Assembly: GCF_011397635.1 (NCBI RefSeq)
Contig: NC_064761.1
Location: 43,550,143 to 43,614,142, forward strand
Direction of reading: 5' to 3'
From: Epinephelus fuscoguttatus
Taxonomy: Eukaryota > Chordata > Actinopteri > Perciformes > Serranidae
DNA length: 64,000 nt
The position numbers and the translations under genes are program-made. Every line of letters begins with the position of its first letter. The stretch's first letter is position 1. Shown piece by piece: positions 10,688 through 22,701 of the stretch. The notes beneath the pieces were generated by a model that saw only the letters and a list, made by a program, of their open reading frames with translations, did not search any database and was not told where the DNA came from.

Positions 10688-13600
10688 ATGGCAGGTTTGT
10701 CACTTTAACTTTCTATCTATCTATCTATCTATCTCCTCTCTCCGCCTCCCTGTAATCAGGCATGTTGTGGCAAACAGGAATATAAAGTAGTAAGAAGGTG
10801 ATATCAGGATAACACTTTGCTTTCTGTTTCAGAGCGTGTCAATAACTTTCCTCCCCTGCCTCAGTTCATGAGAATAAAGCCGTGCTTTTACCAGAACATT
10901 GAAGAGGAAATTCCTGCACCACACCAGCAGTTGGTGCGCAGAGTCTACACACTATGGATGAGTAAGGTTTTTTTTTTGTTTTTTTTTTTTTTACATACAT
11001 TTCCTAACTTTGTGTTAGTCATTTTTCGGACAAAGAACATGCGTTCTCCTCTCTGCTGCCATGTTGCAAAATCAATCATGACCCTTCTTCCCTTTTTACT
11101 TGTGTCCACGTCTCCGCTGTCCTCTCTCCTCTGCAGTGTATTCAGGCACGCTGTGCATAAATGTGATCTCATGTATTGCTTGGTGGGCTGGGGGTGGAAG
11201 CGCTCAAAACTTTGGCTTTTCCCTGCTCTGGCTCATCCTCTTCAGCCCGTGCAGTTACACCTGCTGGTTCAGACCACTCTACAAAGCCTTCAGGTTAGTC
11301 ACCATCTGGTCATCAAACAATGTCTGAACTTCTACGTAAGCTTATTCTAAGTGCACACCACCCACAGAGTCTGCAAACTGAACAGGTTAAAATCTAACAT
11401 CAGATGCACAAGTATGAGATGTCACACACAAACATACAGGCAGAATCCCAAACACATAATTAGGAATGTTTGTATAATAACATGACTGAGGTTCAGCAGT
11501 TTCAAAGATGGGTGTTAAGTCAAGATTTGAAAACCTCAATAGAACCTGCCTCCTGACTTTGCATGGGGAGTTGATTTTTAAAAAAGGGGAGCTCGATGAG
11601 CAGAAAGTCCACCAGCAAAATATTTTTTTTGTTAAATCTAGGATCTATTTGCAATAGCTGCGGCCATTTGTGCGCATGCATCCACACGTTGACCCTTTTG
11701 TCACTTAGTGTGAACAGTTGGGCCCCGATCACACAAAGCTTTTTGCAGGTTGCAAAACGCAAAGTGCACCACACTGCCACTAGTAAAAAAAAAAAATGCA
11801 GCAACCCCCCATCACCACCTTACCCCAACCCTCAATCTACCATTTATGTATTTATTTGTTTTATGTATCCCGCAGTAATCAGTGTGTAGCTGCTGCCATG
11901 TTGAGGCAGAGGGTGCTGTCTGTAGCTCTGGTTGAGGGTGAGAGGCTGTCAGCAGATAAACAGAGATCTGTGTGGGTACATGAGACCCTAAAAAAGAGGC
12001 TGGATCATGGGGAGTACCACCAGTTGGTCCAGGAGCTTCTCCTCCATCATGGACGTTTACAGCACTGCACTTATCTGCTTCCACGCCTGCTGTTTTCTAT
12101 TTAAATCATGGTAACTGCAGTTTGTAAAGTCGTATAGCTGTGGGTATCCAGCAACCACTACCACCAGTTTCTCAGAGCAGAGATGACGTGAGACGCTTTT
12201 CTGCTCTGAGCTTAAGTTTTTTCAACTTGAGGAATAAAGAGGGCTCTGGCCAAAGCATGAGCAAAAAGCGTCATTCTCATTAAAACACTAACAAAAGCCG
12301 CCTCCAGCTGCTACAACTCTTTCTGTGTGATGGGGCCTTAATCAGCTGTCCTCTGGCTCATGTCCATACTTTCCTCAGAATCTTGGGCAAGTCTGTGAAT
12401 CCATTGGGAAGTTTTCACCTTTTTGCAGTAGGACACCTTCATTGCCATCCTCTGCCTTTAGCCAGTTGACATGAACACAAACACATACCTTCACACTCGG
12501 GCTGCCACAATTAGTCGACTAATCGATGGCTAATCGACTATTAAAATAATCGGTGACTATTTTAGTAGTCGACTAATTGGCTTGAGTCATTTTTCATAGG
12601 GAAGCACTATTAAAGTACCCAAAATACTCTTATTGCAGCTTCTTATGTTCAGATATTGGCAGCTTTACACACTCTCCCATGACAGTGAACTAAAACCCTT
12701 TGGCATGAGTACGAAACAAGACTTTAGATGACGTAATTTTGTGGTTTGGGAGAGACAGACCGACATTTTTCAACATTTTAACACATTTTTCGATGAAATG
12801 ACTAGTCGACTAATCGAAGAAATAATCGACAGATTAGTCGACAATGAAAATAATCGTTAGTGGCAGCCCTAGTTAACACACACACTTACTTGCCAGTTTT
12901 AGCCTCCTGGGGCAAAATCTGTGGCCAACAAAGGGTGAAAACAATTTTTGTGGGCAGACGGAGTGAGCTATAGAGCTGCTGGTCGAAGCTAAAAATAATT
13001 ATAATAACCAGCATCGTGATGGAGTATACAGAGTTAGAAGACAGGAGATGTAGGAAGTAGTTCATCCATTTAAAGCCAATACAAAGATATCAGGACAGGC
13101 GTTTTCTTACACCTTGTAGGGACTCTTACATCTGCCTTTTGGACCGAATGAAGACTCTTGTTGATGTCATGGGTCTGTGAGAAAAAAGAGCATTATAGTA
13201 GGTTGAAGATGTAACTGACAGGAAGTTGATGATGCTGTGGTTTCAGAGACAGCCAGTGACTGATGTGAACGCTCTGTTTAGATGTGTCTCTGAAATGAAA
13301 ATCACCAATTATAATGATGCAGTCGGCACCAGTCACAACATCTGATATGAAAATACTTTAGTATTGGCTGCGTGAAATGAATCATTTATGATCTGTAACT
13401 TTGGGAGCATGGATTTCTGTCAGATAATTCTTCGATGATACATTACCCACCCAACATTTCATGTCGGCTTTATTTCTACATCATCAGGGTATCTGCAGGC
13501 CTGGAAAAGTCAGAAAAAAAATCAGTGAATTTGTTTTCCTCAAAAAGGCCTTTCAAGCTATTAAAAAGTCTTAAATTTAATGTACAGATGCCTTAAATTG

Positions 13601-14205
13601 AAGTATGTGTTTGTATCCGCTGCTGTTGAGAAGTGTCACACACCTGTAGACTTAAAGTAGAATTGTTGAAAGAATATTTAATGTACAATATCGGCTCTTT
13701 ATCAGCACCTGTTTGAACCAGTTGCCAGGTGGTGGAAATGTTTTGTTTGGTTCATCAAAGGCCCTGCTTTACAGCCAGTGTGAAGGTGGTGAACAACATT
13801 AAGACTGAGACATTGGTGAGGGGGAAATGGATCGCTTCATTGTGCAGAGCAAACCACAGTAACCACCTGTGCACCTGACACGCCAACTAAAGGAACGAGA
13901 ACAACATGTGTAGATAGTATTACCAGTGCTACCTGTCCTATGGCTATAGCTCGACTGGGGACGTCAACAGCTCTCGGCGTGTGTGCGCCGTCTTTTCGAA
14001 CAAGTTGGCTAATGCTAACATGGTTGGCTAATGCTAACATGGCGCCAAGCTAGATGAAGAGGCACTCAGAAACCAGACGTTGTGAGAAACCTGTCCTACT
14101 TCAGTAGAGCACAGGGTTTGAACCAGAGGCAGCAAGACTGTATGTTGGATTGTGTGAAAGTGTTTGATGAGGCAATGGAGGCAAACTACATGCAAGCAGA
14201 GCTCA

Positions 14206-14258
<53 letters not shown>

Positions 14259-17200
14259 TTCATAACCTAATTTTTCATTTTTTTAACCAGTCTGGTTTAA
14301 ATTGGTGTGTTGCTGCTTTAAAAGTTTCAACGCAATACTTGACTTATTTTGTTAATATATACTAGTCCATACCCACTGGTAGCTTTGTCACCTTCTACCT
14401 ATGCCAGTCCTCAATGCCTATGTGCAGTTTCACATAGATTGACCACGTCAGTGAGTAGAAAAACGTGGGACAGACAGAATGACTGACTGACAGAATGACA
14501 CACTGACAGTTTCCCTGATTATGTACAGCATACCATACCATGACTTAGTCATACCAAACATTAGAAACAACACCAACATTGGTCCACAGGGGGAGCCACA
14601 GCGATCGGTCGCATTTTAGCCATTTTGAAGCATTTTTCTGTTGTTATAGCGCCACCCAGTTGCCAATTAGAGTTAAATTTCTCCAGTCACCTTGAGGCGT
14701 CCTGTTCTACATATCTACCAAGTTTAGTAAAAATCCATATGGCGGTTAGGCCTAGATAAGAAATGAGCTCTCTAGCGCCCCCATTTTGTTTGATGGGCTC
14801 AATAATGGAGGGGTCCCCTCAGATTATGTGTGCTCATATGCCTACAAAGTTGCGTGGTGATGGGTGAAACCCTTGAGATGTTCTACACCTTTATGTGATG
14901 AGCCACGCCCTCCACAATATTCATTGCCTTATAGAAGCTCAGTTTTAGGAAGTTTTCCAACTTTTGCCAAGAGGGAACTTTAGATATTGCTCCCTAGATT
15001 ATGTTCACCCAGTTTCATGCAGATCGCTCAAACTTCCTAGGAAGAGATCCATTTGAAGTGTTTTTCAAAACATTCAAAATGGCGGAAAATCTATATAAGC
15101 GGAAGTTATGGGTTCTTGAGGCAAATGTGTTCCTCATGAGGAGAGGCATCTCTGTGCAAAGTTTCATGTCTCTACCACATACGGGGCATGAGATATGCCC
15201 ATTCAAAGTTTGACATTTCAATGGGTTGCTATAGCGCCCCCCTTTGGCCAATTGATGTAATATTGCTTCATTGGCATCCTCCCATGACCCTCTACCACTG
15301 TGCCAAATTTCACATGGATTGACCAAGTCAGTGAGGAGAAAAACGTGGAGTTTTCGTCATTATATAGTAAGATATTTGACGAGTTATAAAGTTATGTGGT
15401 GTTAGTAAATAAAAATAAACATTAACAGAGTGATGACACGTGTTATAGAGGCTGTTTTGCACAGATATGATGCAGTTGCGCCTTGACATTTTGGATTGCA
15501 CTTTATTTTGCCTCGGGCACAAAAAATGTGAAAACCACTGTATTGCAGCTTCTAAATAAGCTCAAAAATAGCCGCCCACAGACGCTCTAACAGGAGATAT
15601 GATAAACTCACTGTCTTTGGGGTAATTGTACTCACTGTGTGATGATCCAGGTGCTTCGGTTGGTTTAAGAGTTGATTGATTTGCAGGATGACGCTGTCAA
15701 CTGATTGTCTTGACTGTCGCTTTTAAAGAATGAAAACAAAAATCCCCAAATAAACAGGCCTTTACAAAAAATGAAGTTCAAATCAATGGCGTATTTAACA
15801 ACTTCATCAAACAATAAAAACCAAGATAAACTAAACAGGCAGCGGTTAAAGGCTGTAACCCTGTGGCATCTTCTTCACCCACACTCACTTTAGCACACCT
15901 GCCTTTAATTAAAGGATCCCGAGATGCCAGGTCAGGTGGTGCATTTAAGTGACTCAAAAAATAATAGGAAAATATGACTGGTGGCTACAGAAGTTTGGAA
16001 GCTCATCATCTCACAATCAGCTAGTGTAAATGTTAGCAAAGACCTGCGACCTATGTGGGTCCAGGCTGTGTTAATTATATCATCAGGAAGTATTGGTATA
16101 TATGCTGATAAGTATTGAAATTGTGATGTAATGAGACATGGCTCGAGGCCACATCGCCCCGACTTTCATACTCTGGACAGTTTGATCACGAAGCAAGTGT
16201 GAAGTTGTGTTTAAGATGGTTTTAAATTGTGTCCACATGTTGAAGACTAGTAGAAGGAAACAGCATTGCAACAAAAATAGAGCAACACTTGGCTTGTTTG
16301 TGCTCTCCTGTATCATCCCTGTGTATTTTCTCTTTGTATCCTCACAGGGCCGATAGCTCGTTCAACTTCATGGCCTTCTTCTTCATCTTCTTCCTTCAGT
16401 GTGTCTTGGCACTCATCCAGACTTTAGGCTTCTCAGGCTGGGGAACATGGTGAGTTGAACCAAACCTGCTTTGAAGACCATGCACGTGTTGCCTGCCAGT
16501 TTTTACCAGAGAGTGGGTCATGAGTGCTTTTGTCAAAGGATCACGGCAGCTGGAAAATGTGTTTTTCATCACACACTTCTGCACACATGATGATTTGTGT
16601 AGTCACACACTATCTGCAGCTTTTTACATTTTTGTTTCTATTGATTTCCGGATGACGTCTGTTCATGAGTTGCTGACATTGAACCATCAGTCTCTTGATG
16701 TTAAATGTTAATAAGGGAAGAAAGGTTTTAGCCTGAACATTAAAGGGAACGTCTGGTATTTGTCAACCATGTTTGGTGTCTAAAGTCCAGTTCAGACCAA
16801 AGATTTGTAAGAAGATAAAACTGTTTCAGAAGATGGCACAGGAAAGTTGCGGCGGTGTTAACTGTCCCGTCTGAGCTCGACTCAAGTCGCCTGAAGGTGT
16901 CACCTACAACTCAGCTTGTCAAGTTGCCAGCGGCTGGTTTTAGAGCATAAGACCCGTCATCTGTTTCAACAGCAAATCAGCTTATAGCGAAGCCAGCTGT
17001 CCAAGTCTGTTACTAACTGTCAGCAGACGGCGTGTTCGCTTGGCGTGGCATTCTCTGACAACAGCCCTCCGTCCTCACTAGGGATGGGCAACACAAGCAA
17101 AAACACTATTCGAAAATCGTGGCAACTATTCGACAGTTTTTCGATTAATCGCCCCCCCACCCCCGGAGCCACGCACACAGAGATCCATTCATCTTTAAAG

Positions 17201-20200
17201 GCCTGAACATACTCGGGGGGAACGGACTCCGCGGAGGTCCGCGCAAACTCAAAGCGGATGTCCGCAAGCCCTGTGCGCGCGAAGCTCACATTTTACGACC
17301 GTGCGCACCGGTGACTGTTCGGCATCTATTTTTCACATCGTGGGAATTTTTCACGGACATTTTTACAGGAAACTACAACGCAGAAGTGCGCTCGACTATG
17401 AAAGCCCGAATGACTGCGGACATTCCTCGCGGAGTAGTAGTCTCTGCATGTTTCTCCTGTTTGTAGAAGAGCATCAAACTAGTTGGTAGAAGAGCATCTC
17501 ACACCGCTGTAGCAATCCTATACTGCCCTCGTGCGGTTAGGAGCTGAACTGCATGTCAAATAAAGGGGGGAAATAAGACGGCGAATAGTAATAGTCGCAT
17601 TAAAAAATCGATTTTTCAAAAATAAAACGACTATTCGAAAATCGTGACCCATCCCTAGTCCTCACTAAACCTGAATCCTTCTCATTTGCATCCCGCGGCT
17701 GCCGATATATACGTCAGTCTATGTGTCGGGGTGAGACATTGGGTCACTAGTGTTGCTCACTGTTTGTGTGTGTATCACACACACGTACTCACTGACTGAT
17801 TAATCAGCACTGATCATTTAAATTATTGTGGCCGTTTCATCACTACTAGAAATGCAACTTGTAGCCAGCACCTCTCTGTCACTATCCTTATTCATATTTT
17901 AAGGAGCTGCAAATTTCATCCAGCTACAAAATAAGCCTGTAAAGCTGAACGGAAATACGGAGAGTTTTTCCTATGAAGATGATACATGTCACATCTAGTC
18001 GCGCTGGTGTAAACTGACAGGCTTTCAGAAGGTTGCAGACCAGCACATTGCAAGAAGTTGAAAGTTTCAGCTTCTCTCGTCACAAATCTTTGGTCTGAAC
18101 TTGGCTTTAACAACTACTGGGAAAAACACTGTTTTAAATTGGTTCAGTATAGAATAAGAAAGTGCTGCAGCTGGGAGTGGTGAAACCCACTCTGTGCATG
18201 TTTGAATCATCAATTAACTTCCACCAAAAGTGTTTGTTTTTGCCACTGACAGGCTCAGATTATTATTGTAAATGTCTGACAACATTATGGAGAGAATCCT
18301 TGTAGAGATGGACCTTTTTGTTTGTTCAGAAACAACCTCAAAATTGCCATCATCAATTCCACTACACTCCATTTACACAAACAGTAGTTGTAGTGTGTAT
18401 AGAGGCAGCGTGTTTCACATCTAACTGGGTGCGTTAAGGGTTAACTTTAACCAACTAGAGTTGTTGATTGTTGGAACAGCGGACGGACAAAACAAGAAGG
18501 TTTTTGTGAGTTTCTGTTGTCTTTGAATGAAGTGTGTTTTACAATGATACAATTACTGCTTATTTAAATGAAGTCTGACGAGTTTGTTGATAGTGATTTT
18601 GGAGCTGTTTGTGGTCAAACAAAAAGGATCTTACTCTTAAACAAAGCTCTGTCTCTGTAGGGATCCTTTCCATAATGCTGTCAGACACTTAGTGTAACAA
18701 TCTGAGCCTGTCAGTGGCAAAAACAAACACTAGCTATGTTTCCATCCAAAAGTGATTCGAATCATTGGGAAATTAAAAGAAATACAAACCCTGTGTGTTT
18801 CCATTAAATGTACGGACTTTGGTGAAAACTATGAACTCGCACAAGTTTTCCACAGAACCAGACACAAAACTAGTCTTGCATTCTTCTTCTTCTACGTTTT
18901 CTGGCGGTTGGCAACCAGTTTGTAAATGCATTACCGCCTTCCCGACCCGGAGTGTGGATATCACCATGGAGAGAGGTGCGCTACGTCAGACTTAATTCGA
19001 ACATAACTGTTTCTATCCCCTGTTTTGCGAATCAACATTTTTTCGAATCAACCAAAACCCGGCTAAAGCGAGCGTATTTTAGTTTAATTCGAATTTTGGC
19101 GTTTCCATCATGATTTTCCGATGCGATACTTCTAGATGTGCATCTAAACAGGCTGATGGAAACATGGCTACTGTTAGTGGACGTAAATGGACGCTAACAT
19201 GTCTCGAGTGATAACGTTGCAGCCTGCAGCCCTGCCACTCAATATTGGACCAATTTAAAACATGTTTGTTCTCAGTAGTCGTTCAGACTCAAAACCAGAT
19301 TGAAAAAAAAAAGACAACACGTGTCACACTGATACTCACAAATTTGTTTTAACTGATGTTTCTAAAACTTACATAAAATAGTCACATTTATAAAAAATCA
19401 CCTGTCCGTAATTCTGCATTAACATTTCTAATGGTTATAATCTAAAATAACCATTTAATCATTTTTAATTAAACAATTTAGTTATGTAAATTAACTTTAA
19501 CAATGTTAAGATATATCTTTTTTTGATGGAGTTTCTCATGTACTTTCATGTTCACATTCAAATTCTTACAGTTGAATGCCACGTTGGTCTTATTGTGGAA
19601 AAGGATGTTGCTTAAAAAGAAGCTATAGTTTTATTTTTAGTCATGTAATCTTTAACAAAAACCTAAATCTGAGCATTATTTGTGTTCAGTAACTAAAGGC
19701 CTGCTTGTGATAACAACACCGTTCCCTCATGATACAAAAGTAAATGTGACACTGATCGTCACAATGCTGTTTGCCACTGCATCTCTCTCCTCACTGCTTA
19801 ATAGCTCATTAGTAACTCTGAATATTTGTGTTAAGTCCACTTTGCTAATGACATACTGTATGATACACTAACTAACACTAACTCCTCCATCTCACTCTCA
19901 CCAACACATCAAAGCGGCTGGATTGCGACAGTGATGTTTTTCAGCACAAATGTGGGCTCGGCTATAGTGATGCTTATCACAACTCTGCTCTTCACTGTGG
20001 TGACTGCTTTAATGGCACTGGTTCTCCTCAGGGTGAGTGAACACACACACATGCTAAAATGCACACACACACGTGTATTTAGTTTTTGTCCCTCAAACCC
20101 ACACAGATGCTCGACACAAACACTTATTTTTTCTCCTTTCTTATCTTGCGGCAGGTGCACAGACTGTACCGTGGCGGAGGCGGGAGTTTGGAGCGCGCTC

Positions 20201-20343
20201 AGGAAGAGTGGAGCACCGGGTTGTGGAAGAGTGCGCCAGTGAGGGAAGCAGGGTTCAACGCTGTAGCTCAGACGGCTCAAGGCCCGACCTTGCCCCAGTA
20301 CCCTGCCTCAGTGCCGAGCTATCCTGACAACAGTCACTGGTGA
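10688..20343 (+). CDS. scamp4: Secretory carrier-associated membrane protein 4 (SCAMP4)
   Basis: Coding exons: 10688-10694, 10833-10961, 11137-11293, 16348-16449, 19915-20032, 20155-20343. All have AG/GT borders and consistent phases, giving 233 residues. The start [12 protein letters not shown] is split across the first two coding exons, the first contributing only seven bases. Family marks are an N-terminal CFYQN block, four hydrophobic segments (about residues 45-63, 70-88, 106-127 and 146-171), and the conserved [10 protein letters not shown] linker, the segment linked in SCAMPs to membrane fusion. The [10 protein letters not shown] and AQEEWSTG motifs start the cytoplasmic tail. The tail ends PSYPDNSHW, as in SCAMP4 rather than SCAMP5, and like SCAMP4/5 the protein lacks the N-terminal NPF repeats of SCAMP1-3. 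SCAMPs are four-pass proteins of Golgi, endosomal and secretory vesicles that act in membrane recycling. The next gene, a semaphorin, converges on it from the right. Confidence 0.93.
10712..10735. repeat. (CTAT)n microsatellite
   Basis: Six tandem CTAT units in the short intron between the first two coding exons of scamp4, about 17 bases after the donor at 10695. Confidence 0.85.
11721..12337 (+). mobile_element. PIF/Harbinger-type element with a transposase fragment
   Basis: The ends GGCCCC(G)ATCACACA and TGTGTGATGGGGCC are inverted repeats. They are flanked by TTG on the left and TTA on the right, a one-mismatch form of the 3-bp TTA/TAA duplication of Harbinger elements. Inside, at about 11900-12060 on the plus strand, is an open stretch with [18 protein letters not shown]. 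This resembles the N-terminal part of HARBI1-like transposases, which have a WV...HGEYH block before the DDE domain. The catalytic region is absent, so the copy is non-autonomous. It lies in the large intron of scamp4. Confidence 0.6.
12497..12871. mobile_element. hAT-type MITE
   Basis: The ends are T(C/A)GGGCTGCCAC, inverted, with many ATTAGTCGACTAATCG motifs just inside both ends. The flanks CTTCACAC and GTTAACAC agree at six of eight positions, consistent with an aged 8-bp hAT duplication. No coding sequence is seen. It sits in scamp4 intron 11294-16347. Confidence 0.7.
14013..14045. repeat. Short tandem duplication (TTGGCTAATGCTAACATGG)
   Basis: The unit occurs twice head to tail in the scamp4 intron. 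No other feature is attached to it. Confidence 0.6.
14206..14255. repeat. (CA)n microsatellite
   Basis: About 25 uninterrupted CA units. The Val-Cys-rich frame on the minus strand is an artefact of it. Confidence 0.9.
14358..15370. mobile_element. 1-kb interspersed repeat, copy 1 (full length)
   Basis: Starts at about ACTAGTCCATACCC and ends near TCATTATATAGTAAGAT. Copy 3 at 40054-41082 matches across its full length with only about one difference per hundred bases in the parts I compared. Copy 2 (34263-34616) holds just the first third. Inside, GATTGACCACGTCAGTGAG (near 14440) is echoed near 15320 as GATTGACCAAGTCAGTGAG, so the two ends share an internal direct repeat. Frames are open on both strands but overlap each other, and no known protein domain is visible. 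The class is unknown. Confidence 0.65.
17079..17657. mobile_element. hAT-type MITE with perfect 8-bp target duplication
   Basis: TAGGGATGGGCAA at the left and its inverted partner GACCCATCCCTA at the right are bounded by GTCCTCAC at 17071-17078 and again at 17658-17665. An exact 8-bp duplication is diagnostic of the hAT superfamily. Subterminal CTATTCGAAAATCGTG motifs occur near both ends. No transposase is inside. It lies in scamp4 intron 16450-19914. Confidence 0.85.
18223..19260. repeat. Inverted-repeat family copy, interrupted by a MITE
   Basis: 18225-18330 (GTTTTTGCCACTGACAGGCT onward) is repeated in inverted form at about 18645-18730. After the inserted element 18733-19168 the family sequence continues (TTAGTGGACGTAAATGGACG). 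A related uninterrupted copy lies at about 41540-41800 in a semaphorin intron. Confidence 0.6.
18733..19168. mobile_element. MITE with GCYATGTTTCCATC termini and TA target site
   Basis: The ends GCTATGTTTCCATCC and GATGGAAACATGGC are inverted repeats, and TA lies on each side, which suits a Tc1/mariner-like TA duplication. Interior motifs ATTCGAAT recur. It lies in scamp4 intron 16450-19914. Confidence 0.6.
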
Positions 20344-21850
20344 TAGCTGAGAGTGGCCTCTAGATGGAGACAGATGTCTGGTGGTTTCTGTGGTGCTCAA
20401 AGCATCACATCATCTCACCCTTACATTACAAAATGCATAGCCTTTGTGTTGAATGAGAGGATGCTATAACAAGTTTTATCAAAGAGTTTTGCCACTAAAG
20501 CTCATTACTACACTTGTAGTATAGGGTTATCTTTAAAATTTGCCATTCCATTTCAACTTCTGTTTACATCTAGATTATTAAAATGTATGAGAGAGAACTT
20601 CAGTTTTATGCTCAAAAGAATTTTGTTTTGGAAACTGTACAGTCTTGCAAATATGCAATTGAAAACTTAAAGAGTGTGAACTGTTTCTGGATAGTATGTG
20701 AAGGATGTGTGCCTTATGGACCTTTATGATACCATTGTTTTATGTATTGCCAAATCTGCATGCTAGAAATTGTAGTATGCCGATCAACAGGGGTTTTCTC
20801 TTTTTCTTTTGCAACAAGAGAATGTCTGCAAACTGCACGATTTTTATCTGGTGGAACTCTTTTCTGTGTATTCTGTCAGTTTATTTTTGATACGCCGTGC
20901 TTGAAATCTCCATGCTTGCCTGCTTTGGCTGTGATTTCTTGAAATGCGCCTTAATATTGCGTGCCGATTTTGTATGTGAAGAATACCTTGCTTGACTCTG
21001 GCCTTAACAAATGCTGCTTTTGTTTAGTTAAACTGGACTTATGCTTCACCGAAGCAACGTGTGGAAACATTTCAAAAGTTGTCGGTGCGTAATCCTCCCC
21101 TGTGATTTCTCACTTCTGTGCCAAAAACACTCTCGTCCCTCTTTCTTTTATTTTGATACTGAAGAAAGTCACACCCAGAGTAGATATTGTGTTGCACTCA
21201 GTTTCTGTGGTTCCAAAGCTGCACTGTTTGCTTTTAGTGGTCAGCGCCCTGCAGTGAAAGAACCTTATCTGCTGTTGTCAATGTTCCACTCACTTTCACT
21301 TTCTGCACTGATAGACTGAATTTTTGTGTTTGACTGCAGTGTGCTTGCATGCAGCCTGTAATGGGTGTGTGACTGAACAGGATTCTCTTATTTCAAATGA
21401 ACTGACCTCATGTAACCAATACATATAAACACAAACAACTTGGCTGACTGAACAGCAGATGGATCTGTGGTGAAGCAAATTCTTGCATGCAAATGTTGTC
21501 GGTCTTTAAAATGCTCTCTGATATTCCAAGTGTGGACTATTATATCGTCATTCCAACAAACCTTGGTGAAGAATTTGATCAAGCCCAAAGAATGTGGCTT
21601 TTTATACAGATCATCTAATAGTTCAATTTTATTTTTGGCTCTATGATCCCAAAGAGCCTACATGAAGTAAAGCACCGCCTCATAGTTTGATTTATCTTTC
21701 TTTCCTTGTTACAAAAGTGTCCTTCATGGCCAACTGCCAAGATTAGTATTTTGATTTTTCTCTGTTATTTGATAAGTGATGAAATAAAATGGATATGTTA
21801 AAGTAACCTTTAAATATTGCAACATTTCAATAAATATTCTTATTCCCATC
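20344..21850 (+). other. scamp4: scamp4 3' untranslated region
   Basis: After the TGA at 20341-20343 the sequence runs without splice-like structure to two AATAAA signals, at 21783-21788 and 21829-21834. A poly(A) site about 15-20 bases after the second is likely. Open frames within it are random. Confidence 0.6.
21829..21834 (+). terminator. Poly(A) signal AATAAA for scamp4
   Basis: The second of two close AATAAA hexamers (the first at 21783). Either could serve, and the one at 21829 is followed by T-rich and GT-rich sequence. Confidence 0.5.
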
Positions 21851-22033
21851 GTGTCTGCCTGTCCTAGCTGAATGCGAGATACATTTTTATGGTTTGTTTT
21901 TGTCGTGAAAATCTGAGCAAAGGCCCCAAATGTACAGAACGTAGCAGCTCAGGTCTGTGTTTGACTGCAGAACTCCAAACTGTCAGCTGTTTAGTCATGT
22001 CAGCACATCCAGTTTCACAGTTTGATGGTGTTA

Positions 22034-22300
22034 AAGGACAGTTAACTTCAAAATCAAAAATACATATTTTTCTCTCACTTGTTGTGCTGTTTCACAGTCC
22101 AGATTGTTTTGGTGAGGTGCAGAGCGTTGGAGAGATCGCCGTAGAGACATCTATGTTCTCTCAAATATAAAGGAACTCAATAACACTCTGCTTGTGGTGC
22201 TCAGTGCGCCAAAAAAATACTTTTAAAAAACTCAACAGCAGTGTCTCCTTCCAGAAATCATGACCAGGTTACTCTAGATGACTGATGATCCACAGGCCTT
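22034..22300 (+). repeat. Repeat family B, left copy
   Basis: Shares CTTGTGGTGCTCAGTG(C/T)GCC and ATCATGACCAGGTTACTC with an inverted copy at about 25545-25770. The two flank the 23345-25324 foldback element. Confidence 0.55.
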
Positions 22301-22564
22301 AAAGGAAATGATCACTTTAGAATGAAAATACAGACAGTACTTACTCACCCTAATGCCGACAAGAAGTCCAGTGTAGTTTTTTAATCCACAAAACTCGTTT
22401 GGGGTATCGGAGGATAACAGCTAGGTGCATTTTTCACTTGAAGTGCATGGAACCCACGTCCAAAATCAAAACGTCAGAATGGGGTTCGTCCGTTGTAATC
22501 CAAGTGCCCTGAAGCCGCAGCATGCAAAACTGACTTGAAAAGACATAATTTACTCCACTTTTAT

Positions 22565-22701
22565 AGCATCTTTTCCCACCGTGGTCAGTTAGCCTGCAAC
22601 TCGAGAACAAGAACGTCTCTAAACGTTCTTGAGTCTCACGCGAGTTGCCATGTAAACACAGCACGCCTGCAGGCTAACTGACCACGGTGAGAAAAGATGC
22701 T
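22565..22701. repeat. Hairpin-forming inverted repeat
   Basis: AGCATCTTTTCCCACCGTGG (22565 onward, 34 bp in all) is mirrored at 22668-22701 with a couple of mismatches. A further inner pair (ACTCGAGAACAAGAACGT / ACGTTCTTGAGTCT) lies within. It is probably part of a dispersed fish repeat spanning about 22300-22710. Confidence 0.6.

Noticed and set aside
11796-12104. 102-codon plus-strand frame in the scamp4 intron as a host gene
   Set aside because: It falls within inverted terminal repeats and its only recognisable part resembles Harbinger transposase, so it is treated as transposon debris.
15001-15326. Open frames on both strands conserved between 15.0 kb and 40.7 kb
   Set aside because: Conservation reflects 99% DNA identity of a whole repeat, including non-coding parts. 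The sense and antisense frames overlap and neither shows a domain.
20041-20154. Possible extension of scamp4 exon 6 through the following open frame
   Set aside because: A strong GTGAGT donor at 20033 and the acceptor at 20154 give the conserved LLRVHRLYRG join. The read-through sequence is CA-rich and unlike SCAMP.
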